A program made the translations under genes and the position numbers. 64,000 bases of DNA from Peribacillus simplex NBRC 15720 = DSM 1321 (GTDB lineage Bacteria > Bacillota > Bacilli > Bacillales > DSM-1321), in contig NZ_CP017704.1 of NCBI RefSeq assembly GCF_002243645.1, positions 783,501 through 847,500 on the forward strand, read 5' to 3'. Shown piece by piece: positions 51,529 through 59,826 of this stretch (the first letter of the stretch is position 1; each line of letters opens with the position of its first letter). The notes under the pieces were generated by a model, which was given only the letters and a program-made list of their open reading frames with translations, was not told the origin of the DNA and searched no databases.

Positions 51529-52254
51529 GTGGAGACCATGAATAAAGAAGCGGCATTGCATTCCATAGTTAAGGAATCGATTATCGATCTCATAAAAAAT
51601 GGCGAATATCAAACAAATACGAAATTACCGACTGAGGCCGAATTTTGTAAAATATACGGAGTAAGCAGGACAACAGTTCGCACGGCCTTACAGCAATTGA
51701 ACGTCGAAGGCTATATCTACCGTGTTCAAGGAAAAGGTACCTTCGTTTCGGAGAATAAAGTGAAACAATTTCTTACAAGCACGGTTGAAAAGTTCTCTGA
51801 GCAAGTCACGATGCAAGGAAAAAACCCTTCTACAAAGGTCATTAGCTTAAAAGTGATTGAAGCAAATGCTACCCTTGCCAAGCTTTTTAAACAAAATATT
51901 GGAGACCCCGTAAACAAATTGGAACGGATACGTTACGTAAACGACATCCCCCTTCAATATGAAATTGCCTTTCTCCCTTGGTATAAAACACCCGGGCTTA
52001 ATATCGAAGCCTGTGAAAAATCACTCTTTAAAGTACTTGAAACACAATTCAATTTAAAAGTAAAAAAAACGGTTGAACACTTGGAGTTTTCACTTGCCGA
52101 CGATTCCATTTCTGATAAATTGGATGTACCGAACGGTTCACCTTGTTTTTCCTTAGAAACTTACACATATGAGAATGATGGATCGGTCATTGAATTCTCT
52201 AAAACTCTCTTTAGAGGCGATCGTGCACACTTTGTCATCGAGCGGAACTATTGA
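51529..52254 (+). CDS. GntR/UTRA regulator of the PTS operon
   Basis: I start at GTG 51529, seven bases after AGGAGG, giving 241 residues; the frame is open earlier. The winged helix is TNTKLPTEAEFCKIYGVSRTTVRTALQQLNVEGYIYRVQGKGTFV. The UTRA domain covers about 85-240, with NDIPLQYEIAFLPWYKTPGL and SLETYTYENDGSVIEFSKTLF. It is divergent from the PTS operon and probably represses it, with the phosphorylated disaccharide or a product as inducer. Its own promoter may be TTGATT/TAATCT at 51462-51490. Confidence 0.9.
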   Translation: METMNKEAALHSIVKESIIDLIKNGEYQTNTKLPTEAEFCKIYGVSRTTVRTALQQLNVEGYIYRVQGKGTFVSENKVKQFLTSTVEKFSEQVTMQGKNPSTKVISLKVIEANATLAKLFKQNIGDPVNKLERIRYVNDIPLQYEIAFLPWYKTPGLNIEACEKSLFKVLETQFNLKVKKTVEHLEFSLADDSISDKLDVPNGSPCFSLETYTYENDGSVIEFSKTLFRGDRAHFVIERNY

Positions 52255-52276
52255 TTATTAATAGATAAAATAAGAC

Positions 52277-52310
52277 GGATGCCCTTTTAATTAAGGCATC
52301 CCATTTTTTT
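52277..52310 (+). terminator. Terminator of the GntR gene
   Basis: GGATGCC pairs with GGCATCC around a 10-13 base loop, followed by a run of T. Confidence 0.8.
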
Positions 52311-52335
52311 GTGCACTTGTGTTTTCAATACAGCT

Positions 52336-52694
52336 TCAAAACTTAGTATGGATCAAAAGGTTAGAAATGGAACGACCAAATACATGCTCCGAAAAGCTGC
52401 CCGTGGGATAGTTCCGGAACATGTATGGAGCAGAAAGAAGTAGGCTTTCCTGTTCCGATACGCCATTGGTTAAAGGATGAATTATACGATTGGTCAGTAA
52501 GGTTAATCCCGGAAAGCCCGACTGACTATCTATTTAACAAAGCGCAAATTATGAAATTACTTGAAAACCATGTAAATAATAAAGCGGACAATAGCCGGAA
52601 GCTCTGGACTATTTTAACTTTTATGATTTGGCATCAAATTTATATAGAAAAACAATATGAGCCCCAAAAGCTTTTACAATATGCTGTAAATTAA
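52336..52694 (+). pseudogene. Asparagine synthetase (AsnB) C-terminal remnant
   Basis: The first frame reads KLSMDQKVRNGTTKYMLRKA, then ARGIVPEHVWSRKK and a stop. One frame over the text continues KEVGFPVPIRHWLKDELYDW, then LFNKAQIMKLLENHVNNKAD and NSRKLWTILTFMIWHQIYIE. These are the conserved end of class B asparagine synthetases. The break is a frameshift near 52437. The glutaminase domain and most of the synthetase domain are absent. Confidence 0.82.
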
Positions 52695-52721
52695 GCACCT
52701 TTATTGGCTTGTTTACTCATT

Positions 52722-52755
52722 GCACCCAAGCATCAATGAATGATTGCTTGGGTGC
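52722..52755 (+). terminator. Terminator after the asnB remnant
   Basis: GCACCCAAGCA pairs perfectly with TGCTTGGGTGC, followed by CTTTTATTT. It probably ended the lost asnB gene; the methyltransferase gene converges from the other side. Confidence 0.8.
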
Positions 52756-52791
52756 CTTTTATTTGATTATCACCCAAAAACGAGTATCCAA

Positions 52792-53421
52792 TCAATTTAA
52801 CAATTGGTATATGACGAATTTCTCAAAAGGATTAGATTCAGTCAAGCCAGGTAACATCACTTCGTTTTTCAGCTCGAAGGCGGTTTGATTTTCGAGGAAA
52901 AAAATATAATCCTGTGAAGCATAAAATAATATAAGTTCGATTTGGCGCGGTTCTTTTTCATAGGAAAGCAATATATTATTGATGATTTTCATGAAAATCT
53001 GTACCGAGAACGGATTAAAGAAATAAAAACGATTGTCTTTCGTATCAATATCATATTCTTCTGCCAAACAACATTGGAATTCTATATTGCCATTATTGTT
53101 TTTCCTTTTCTTCATGTATCCATTCAGATTCTCGATCGCTTCTTTATAGAAATTATCATTCATCTCCACGCCAACCACAGATGATTGATATAAGTGATGG
53201 ATAAAAAAATTCAAGCGTCCTTTACCGCATCCAAAATCCACAATGCGATCATTTCTTTTCAGTGCATATTTTTTGAATAAATGTTCTAATGCGCTGTATG
53301 GCGTAGGCTCGTATCGGTGATAATGCAAAGAATCATTGAAATTTTTTTGTTCACCTTCCGTCTTGATGTTCAGCATTTCATCATAATTCGTTTCTTCCAT
53401 TGTTATCTGCACCTGCTTCAT
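52792..53421 (-). CDS. SAM-dependent methyltransferase
   Basis: This 209-residue protein has a class I methyltransferase motif I (NDRIVDFGCGKGRLNFFIHH) followed by the acidic strand end VVGVEMNDNFYKEAIENL. The motif IV region is RFYFFNPFSVQIFMKII. The substrate is unknown; NPFS in the motif IV position suggests it is not a typical N6-adenine methylase. It is a single gene. Confidence 0.8.
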   Translation of the reverse strand: MKQVQITMEETNYDEMLNIKTEGEQKNFNDSLHYHRYEPTPYSALEHLFKKYALKRNDRIVDFGCGKGRLNFFIHHLYQSSVVGVEMNDNFYKEAIENLNGYMKKRKNNNGNIEFQCCLAEEYDIDTKDNRFYFFNPFSVQIFMKIINNILLSYEKEPRQIELILFYASQDYIFFLENQTAFELKNEVMLPGLTESNPFEKFVIYQLLN

Positions 53422-53449
53422 GGTTTTTTCGATAAAGGGATTCCTAACT

Positions 53450-53490
53450 AAAAACCCCGAATAAGGTTGATCTTATCCAGGGTAAAGTCT
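53450..53490 (-). terminator. Terminator of the SDR gene
   Basis: CCCTGGATAAG pairs with CTTATTCGGGG with G-U pairs around ATCAAC; TTTTTAG follows on the minus strand. Confidence 0.65.
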
Positions 53491-53512
53491 TTATATATGA
53501 ATGTCCAGACAA

Positions 53513-54322
53513 TTAATTGGATTTTGCTTTAGTTACATAATCATTAAAATCAGAGATGCTTGGATTGGCCATATAGTGACCGCCTTCCACTTGGATAGTC
53601 TGACCTGTAATGAATTTGGACTCATCGGATGCAAGGAATAGAACTGTATATCCGATATCATCCGCTTCACCATGATATGGCAATGCATTAAATTTGGCAA
53701 AAATATCGAGTACGGCCGGAGGCATATTATTTTTCGCTGCAGGAGTTAAAATAAGGCCTGGTGCCACTCCATTACAACGAATATGATCTTTACCATACTG
53801 TGCAGCGATATAACGGGTCAAATTCACTACCCCCGCTTTAGAGGCACCATATGCAGAACGTACGGAGTCACCTGTAAATCCAGCCATGGAGGCCGTATTG
53901 ATGATCGATCCTCCTCCCGCTTTAATCATGTGAGGAATTGCAAACCTGCTTCCCAATAGGACACTTTTTAAATTCACATCCATAAGTCGGTCCCATTCTT
54001 CCAAATCTAAATTCACGACATCCAGATCTTTATGTAGGTTAGTTAAACCCACATTATTAACAAGTACCGTAACCGTTCCATATTGTTCAATTGTAAAGTC
54101 AACTGCTGCCTGGATGGAATCTGCTTGTCCAGCATCCAAGAACACTCCAGCTGCTTCCCCACCTTGTTTTTAAATGTTTTCGGCTGCTTCTTTTGCTCCT
54201 GCTTCGTTAAAATCAGCAATCACAACTTTTGCGCCTTCTTTAGCCATTAGCGTGGATATGGATAACCCTATACCTGAAGCTCCACCTGTCACTAATGTTA
54301 CTTTACCTTGTACTCTTCCCAT
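53513..54322 (-). pseudogene. Short-chain dehydrogenase interrupted by one stop codon
   Basis: From ATG 54322, with AGGTGG upstream, the frame encodes the NAD-binding GKVTLVTGGASGIGLSISTL and continues to AKEAAENI, where a TAA (54170-54172) interrupts it. The same frame goes on KQGGEAAGVFLDAGQ, LVNNVGLTNLHKDL, the catalytic SIINTASMAGFTGDSVRSAY-GASK and TGQTIQVEGGHYM to a normal end. Apart from the one codon the gene looks complete (269 codons), so decay is recent. A GTG at 54145 could give a 210-residue product without the cofactor site. Sequencing error, strain mutation or read-through are alternatives. Confidence 0.85.
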
Positions 54323-54504
54323 AATAACCCACCTGCTCTTCAAAATTGAATATTACTGCTTTATTAATCATGACTAACAGTACAAGAATACAATATATAT
54401 AAAGCTGTTACAAATAATTATACTTATAGTTCATTTCCGTAAAATGTAGATTATTAGAATGTCGTAACCCTAATGAAAATTTTGTTTACCAAATCCAAAA
54501 CAGA

Positions 54505-54541
54505 AAAAAGCTGAAGCATCAAAAAGAGCTTCAGCTTTTTT
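54505..54541 (-). terminator. Terminator of OPT-PqqD
   Basis: AAAAAGCTGAAGC pairs perfectly with GCTTCAGCTTTTT; it begins at the stop codon of the PqqD-like gene. Confidence 0.85.
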
Positions 54542-54906
54542 CATTTTTCTTCTTCATCATCCCATATGATCCAATCATGAACCTCAAGAATTTCCAGAAA
54601 TTTCATCAACCGCGGTAAGGCTGGTTCTGCTTCCTCACCAAAATGTTCACTCATCGCTTCAGAAATCTGATTTACATTCCTTTGGAAATCCATCTGTTTA
54701 ATGGCATATGCCCCAAACTTATCAAGCTTGATTTTACGGACTGATGGTTGTTTAAAGAAACGAATTGTAATTCGTTCCACAAAATTGGTCCTTTGAATGA
54801 CTAAAAAAGTTGATTCCGAAGATTCTTGTACCATAGTGACGCGTTTTTCCAAAAGGGGAACCATGGTTAACAGGTTCCGCTTTTTTGATTGGCGTTTACG
54901 AAGCAT
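54541..54906 (-). CDS. PqqD-like (RRE-type) protein
   Basis: This 121-residue protein resembles PqqD-family proteins, small winged-helix domains that bind leader peptides of RiPPs. RITIRFFKQPSVRKIKLDKFGAYAIKQMDFQRNVNQISEAMSEHFGEEAEPALPRLMKFLEIL shows the strand-helix-helix order of the fold, with LDKFG in place of the usual LNxTG. A basic N-terminus and an acidic tail (WDDEEEK) flank it. It overlaps the OPT transporter gene by 11 bases and is translated after it, so the two are coupled. No precursor peptide or radical SAM gene is nearby. Confidence 0.7.
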   Translation of the reverse strand: MLRKRQSKKRNLLTMVPLLEKRVTMVQESSESTFLVIQRTNFVERITIRFFKQPSVRKIKLDKFGAYAIKQMDFQRNVNQISEAMSEHFGEEAEPALPRLMKFLEILEVHDWIIWDDEEEK

Positions 54907-56797
54907 CTTCTTTTTTCCCTTTGCTGGATACGAACCATAGCAATCCAGCTAGAGCAAGGAATAGTAGGAAAGGTAGCAAATTACTGGCTAATTTAGCCAC
55001 AGCCGGAACTTGGACACCTGCTGCGATCAATATGGCAATAAGTACACCAATCAATGATTCACCCGCTATTAAACCAGAGGCAAATAATACACCTCTATCA
55101 ACCCGTGCTTTAAGCGCTTCTTTTGTTTTCGAGAAGAACTCAACGAAGAATCGAATAAATCCACCAATCATGATTGGGGCACTAGTATGAACCGGCAAGT
55201 AAATGCCGACTGCAACAACAAGTGAATTCAGACCGAAAAACTCTAATGTGATGGAAATAGCCGCACCGATAAAGATGAGAGTCCAAGGTAAATCTCCCCC
55301 AAGAACACCTTCAGCAAGTATTTTCATTAGTGCCGCTTTAGGTGCAGGTAGTTCTGCAGATCCCATCGTATATGCGTTATCCATTAGAACCAGGATAAAA
55401 CCAATGACAGAAGCGGACGCAACAACACCGATCATCATGGCAACTTGTTGTTTCCATGGTGTTCCGCCGACGATATATCCTGTTTTTAGATCTTGAGAAA
55501 CATCACCTGAAACCGCAAGTGCTGTACAAATGATCGCAGCGACAGTTAAAGCGGCTACCATTCCAGTCGTACCAGTAAAACCAGTAGCTTTATAGACAAT
55601 CGCTACAATCAATAGCGTAGCTATCGTCATTCCAGAAACAGGGGAAGAAGAACTTCCGACGATCCCGACAACCCTTGAAGCCACTGTCACGAATAAAAAT
55701 CCAAAAATCGCAATTGCAATCGCACCGATGATTCCCACATCTGTTATAGGTGTGAAAGCAATGATTAAAATAACGATGATCGTTCCCAACCAAACGTATT
55801 TAGCCGGTATATCTTGTTCTGTACGGATCGAACCTGATTTTAGTTGTCCTTTATTGGCTTTTACGCCTTTAAGAGTATCAAAAACTGAACTGAAAAGTAT
55901 TGGTAATGTTTTGATCAATGTGATCAATCCGCCAGTTGCAACAGCACCAGCTCCAATATAGCGTATATAATTATCCCAAATTCCCCATGCATCCAATTCA
56001 CCGATCGGTACATCAGAAGGGAAAATGGCTGTACCATTGCTTCCGCCAAAAAAGCTGATGGCTGGTATTAGAACGACCCAGGCTAATAAACCCCCACCTA
56101 GCATTTGTCCTGCAACACGCGGTCCAATAATATAACCTACACCCAAAAGGGAAGGAAAGGCATCAAGACCAACCACTGCATTTTTAAAATTCGTGATTCC
56201 TGTTTCAACCTCTGTCTTGAAAAGCTTAAACCCATCACCAAGCCCTTTAACCACACCGCCGATAACCAAACCGGCTCCGATTAGCTTGGCGCTTGTACCA
56301 CCCTTTTCTCCTGACTTCAGGACCTCGGCACATGCCGTACCTTCCGGATAAGGTAATGTTTCATGTTCCCTTACAATCAAAAGCTGGCGAAGGGGAACCA
56401 TCATGAAGACCCCTAAAAATCCCCCAGTTAATACAACGAAAATGATGAATGCTTGACTCACGTCCATGTCCCACATGAACAATGCTGGAATGGTAAATAC
56501 AGCACCGGCACCAATAGCCTCACCTGCCGTGGTCATCGTTTGCACAATATTGTTCTCTAATATTGAATCCCTGCGAAAAACCCCTCTTAAGATAGCCATT
56601 GAAATTACCGCTGCGGGTATTGAAGCAGAGACAGTTAAACCAATAAGTAGGCCTAAGTATGCATTTGCCGCCCCGAATACGATTGCAAGAATGATCCCTA
56701 GAATGATTGCAGTTGCAGTTAATTCCGGTAGAGATTTAGATGCAGAGACGTACGGAACGAATTTACTCTCTTTTGAATTGTTCGACAATTTAGCCAC
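54896..56797 (-). CDS. OPT family oligopeptide transporter
   Basis: This 633-residue membrane protein has about 15 helices and the OPT pattern: PELTATAIILGIILAIVFGAANAYLGLLIGLTVSASIPAAVISMAIL at the N-terminus, the PYPEGTACAEVLKSGE signature, VGYIIGPRVAGQMLGGGLLAW, and PVHTSAPIMIGGFIRF near the end. OPT carriers take up small peptides, and some relatives move metal-chelate complexes. Uptake of peptides is the likely role. It is the first gene of a two-gene unit with the PqqD-like gene. Confidence 0.92.
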   Translation of the reverse strand: MAKLSNNSKESKFVPYVSASKSLPELTATAIILGIILAIVFGAANAYLGLLIGLTVSASIPAAVISMAILRGVFRRDSILENNIVQTMTTAGEAIGAGAVFTIPALFMWDMDVSQAFIIFVVLTGGFLGVFMMVPLRQLLIVREHETLPYPEGTACAEVLKSGEKGGTSAKLIGAGLVIGGVVKGLGDGFKLFKTEVETGITNFKNAVVGLDAFPSLLGVGYIIGPRVAGQMLGGGLLAWVVLIPAISFFGGSNGTAIFPSDVPIGELDAWGIWDNYIRYIGAGAVATGGLITLIKTLPILFSSVFDTLKGVKANKGQLKSGSIRTEQDIPAKYVWLGTIIVILIIAFTPITDVGIIGAIAIAIFGFLFVTVASRVVGIVGSSSSPVSGMTIATLLIVAIVYKATGFTGTTGMVAALTVAAIICTALAVSGDVSQDLKTGYIVGGTPWKQQVAMMIGVVASASVIGFILVLMDNAYTMGSAELPAPKAALMKILAEGVLGGDLPWTLIFIGAAISITLEFFGLNSLVVAVGIYLPVHTSAPIMIGGFIRFFVEFFSKTKEALKARVDRGVLFASGLIAGESLIGVLIAILIAAGVQVPAVAKLASNLLPFLLFLALAGLLWFVSSKGKKEDAS

Positions 56798-57015
56798 TTC
56801 CTATGTTAAACTTTAAAATCACAGAGAACATTATATCACTGTAATTTAAAGTCACGCAATGGGAAAAATCTGCTTATCAAAAGTTTGATTACATCAAATA
56901 TTCAGATTAGTAGTTTTAGTTTTAAAATATATAAAAATAATATTCATCTAATAACATAGCTAATACGTTACACGAAATCAATGCATCTCATTCATTTCAT
57001 TAGCTCCATAAGCAA

Positions 57016-57063
57016 ATAACCCACTGGGTTATTGCACATTAAAATGAGCTCTAACATATCTTG
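57016..57063 (+). promoter_or_regulatory. Palindrome and sigma-K-like promoter before the cupin gene
   Basis: ATAACCCA-C-TGGGTTAT (57016-57032) is a perfect palindrome. Next come GCACA (57034-57038) and CATATCTTG (57055-57063), separated by 16 bases, resembling the sigma-K pattern HMACM-N16-CATANNNTA except at the last position. The region 56798-57098 is otherwise free of genes. Confidence 0.45.
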
Positions 57064-57098
57064 AAAAATCAAGTCTTAAAAAAAGGAATGATAAATCC

Positions 57099-57752
57099 AT
57101 GGTCTCCTATATGGACTATACTTCACCATCAACACAATACTTTTTTGATGTTAATAAAAGCAATTTAATGAAAAAAGACAATCAAAACTATATAAATGTA
57201 TTAGGTATCAAACAATTGAATACACTCGAAAATGTTTCTTTATTAGATATTTACCTTAGTGTAAACAATGTCGTAGAACCGCATTATCACCAAAATGCTG
57301 CAGAGCTAGTGTATTGCATTTCTGGAGCGGCAACCGTTTCATTACTGAACCCTTTTACTAAGCAAATACAAAATTATCCCATTAAACCTGGCCAAGTAGC
57401 CAACGTTCCACAAGGTTGGTGGCATTATGAAGTGGCTAATACTGATAATACTCATCTGCTGGCCATTTTTAATGCACCAACACCTGAGGTAATCCTTGGT
57501 TCAGATATCTTGAAATTGACACCTGCAAATATTATGGCACATACGTATTGCATGGATGAAAACCAATGGAAAAAAGCAATTGCACCGGTTCAACCCTCAA
57601 CATTCATCGGTCCGTCAGCAAACTGCCATCGAGCGGCCGAAGAAGACATGCAGCAATATCCGCAATATATTAATCACTATGATAACCAAATGTATACTGC
57701 CCCGGCTTACAACTATCAATTCCAGCCTCCCCCCCCATATTATTATTATTGA
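57099..57752 (+). CDS. Cupin protein with Gln/Tyr/Pro-rich tail (spore-type)
   Basis: This 217-residue protein has a cupin beta-barrel (about 45-130). Motif 1 is PHYHQNAAELVYCISG with two His and a Glu as metal ligands, and motif 2 is GQVANVPQGWWHYEVANTD with the third His. The C-terminal 50 residues are rich in Gln, Tyr and Pro and end FQPPPPYYYY, a composition typical of Bacillus spore coat proteins that are crosslinked through Tyr. I infer a spore-surface cupin, related to the oxalate decarboxylase-like coat proteins. There is no signal peptide. Confidence 0.78.
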   Translation: MVSYMDYTSPSTQYFFDVNKSNLMKKDNQNYINVLGIKQLNTLENVSLLDIYLSVNNVVEPHYHQNAAELVYCISGAATVSLLNPFTKQIQNYPIKPGQVANVPQGWWHYEVANTDNTHLLAIFNAPTPEVILGSDILKLTPANIMAHTYCMDENQWKKAIAPVQPSTFIGPSANCHRAAEEDMQQYPQYINHYDNQMYTAPAYNYQFQPPPPYYYY

Positions 57753-57821
57753 TGACCCTGTCCATGGCCTGTTCAAAGCCTATACACCTTCATGGATGAA
57801 GTCTAAAAAATCGGAATCGAA

Positions 57822-57860
57822 AATGGAGAACCCCATTACATAAGGGTTCTCCATTGCTTT
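57822..57860. terminator. Bidirectional terminator (cupin / mutL)
   Basis: AATGGAGAACCC pairs perfectly with GGGTTCTCCATT between the convergent cupin and mutL genes. Confidence 0.8.
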
Positions 57861-57863
57861 TAA

Positions 57864-59804
57864 TTACATGATCCGCTTGAACATTTTCTCCATTTCATAA
57901 ATGGAATAAGAGATGATGATAGGTCTTCCATGAGGGCATGTGAAGGGATCTGTTGTCCGCCTTAGTTCATCCAATAGTGCTTGGATTTCATCATTCCGCA
58001 GATGACGGTTTGCCTTTATGGAGGCTTTACAGCTCATCATGATAGCTGCTTCTTCGCGCAATTTTTTGATGTCGACCTTTTTCATCGATAGCAATTGTTC
58101 GATCATTTCTTCAAGGATTTCCTGTTCAATTCCTTTAGGGAACCATTGTGGATGCGATCGGACAATAAAGGCGTTATAGCCAAACTCCTCTAAATAGACG
58201 CCCACTTTTTCCAATTCATGCCGATATTCATTTATCCGGATACATTGGTCTGTTGAAAATTCAAGGGTTATGGGTACAAGCATATCCTGTAGCTCGTTTT
58301 CAACACGTCCGACCTTTTCTTTAAAATATTCGTATTTAATCCGTTCCTGGGCAGCATGCTGGTCTATGATATACAAACCTTTTTCGTTTTGGGCGAAAAT
58401 ATATGTTCCATGCATTTGCCCAATCGGGTACATCGGAGGGATGCGGCTATCCGGTTCATTCGCCTCGATTTCTTCCTCTTTTTCGACAGTGTAGGTTGTA
58501 TACTTTTCAGCTGACTCGAAATATGTTTTGCTTTCATCATCTTGTAAAACCGGTATATAGGCATCTTCCATTTGCTGCTGTTCATTGCTATAGATTATTT
58601 CCTTTATTGGTTCAAGATTGAAATCTTCATTATGATCCACGTAACTCTTTTGTTCCTGCTTTTCCCGAATCAAGGTATCCTTCAAGAGTGAAGCTTCTTT
58701 CTTGGCTTCTTCAAGGACCCGCTTGCCGCTTTCCACAACATGGTCCAATTCCAGCTTAGTTTGCTCACTTTTCACCTGTTCCGGCTTTGCTGTTGGTGTA
58801 TATCCACTTGGTATTAGAGACATCTTTTTAAACGAAGATTTAATCGTTTCCGATACAAGACTGTACAATTCCTGTTCCTTGCTGAGCCTTACCTCCATTT
58901 TGGATGGATGTACATTGACATCGACAAGAATCGGATCCATTTCAATATTCAACAAAGCAATTGGAAAACGTCCAATTGGAAGAAGTGTATGATACCCATC
59001 CAGGATTGCTTTCACAAGTGCATAGTTTTTTATGAAGCGGCCGTTTATCATGGTTGAAATATAATTCCTTGAAGCCCGGGTGACCTCAGGCATAACGATA
59101 TATCCGGATAATTTGAAGTCCAAGGAGCTTGCCTGAACCGGAATCATCTTTTTGGCAATATTCGTACCATAGATTGCGGCTAGCACCTGCCTGACATCAC
59201 CGTTACCATTCGTATGCAGAATACGCTTCTCGTTGTGAGATAACCGTATAGAAACATCAGGATGCGAAAGTGCGAGCCTGTTAGCGACATCTGTAATATT
59301 TCCTAGCTCTGTATGAATGGTTTTCATATATTTCAGCCTTGCAGGAGTATTGTAAAACAAGTCGGAAACCAGGATATCCGTTCCTTTACGGCTGGATGAA
59401 GCCTCGAGGTCCTTAACCATGCCGCCTTCAAGAAGTATGCGCGTTCCTACACCTTCGCCAGTGCTGCTTTTCAATTCAAAACGGGAAACTGAAGCAATAC
59501 TGGGCATTGCTTCACCGCGGAAGCCAAGTGTTCGGATTCGGAAAAGATCATTTTCATCTTTTATTTTACTTGTGGCGTGGCGTTTAAATGCCGCTTCTAT
59601 ATCATCAGCCAAAATCCCATCGCCATTATCCACGATCCGAATGGAACCAAGTCCAGCCTCCACCAATTCAATCTCTATAATGGTACTGTTTGCATCTATT
59701 GCGTTTTCCACAAGTTCCTTAACGACTGAGGCTGGGCGTTCAACAACTTCTCCAGCTGCGATTTTATTAGATAAAGCCTCATCAAGCTGTATGATTTTCC
59801 CCAT
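57864..59804 (-). CDS. mutL: DNA mismatch repair protein MutL
   Basis: This 646-residue protein has the GHKL ATPase motifs [35 protein letters not shown] and [17 protein letters not shown]. The C-terminal endonuclease motifs are [14 protein letters not shown] (about 485), [12 protein letters not shown] and CPHGRP (about 623), so it is the nicking type of MutL as in B. subtilis. It acts after MutS binds a mismatch. It is 22 bases behind mutS, in one operon. Confidence 0.98.
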   Translation of the reverse strand: MGKIIQLDEALSNKIAAGEVVERPASVVKELVENAIDANSTIIEIELVEAGLGSIRIVDNGDGILADDIEAAFKRHATSKIKDENDLFRIRTLGFRGEAMPSIASVSRFELKSSTGEGVGTRILLEGGMVKDLEASSSRKGTDILVSDLFYNTPARLKYMKTIHTELGNITDVANRLALSHPDVSIRLSHNEKRILHTNGNGDVRQVLAAIYGTNIAKKMIPVQASSLDFKLSGYIVMPEVTRASRNYISTMINGRFIKNYALVKAILDGYHTLLPIGRFPIALLNIEMDPILVDVNVHPSKMEVRLSKEQELYSLVSETIKSSFKKMSLIPSGYTPTAKPEQVKSEQTKLELDHVVESGKRVLEEAKKEASLLKDTLIREKQEQKSYVDHNEDFNLEPIKEIIYSNEQQQMEDAYIPVLQDDESKTYFESAEKYTTYTVEKEEEIEANEPDSRIPPMYPIGQMHGTYIFAQNEKGLYIIDQHAAQERIKYEYFKEKVGRVENELQDMLVPITLEFSTDQCIRINEYRHELEKVGVYLEEFGYNAFIVRSHPQWFPKGIEQEILEEMIEQLLSMKKVDIKKLREEAAIMMSCKASIKANRHLRNDEIQALLDELRRTTDPFTCPHGRPIIISYSIYEMEKMFKRIM

Positions 59805-59826
59805 TTTTATCGCCTCGCTTTAATTC

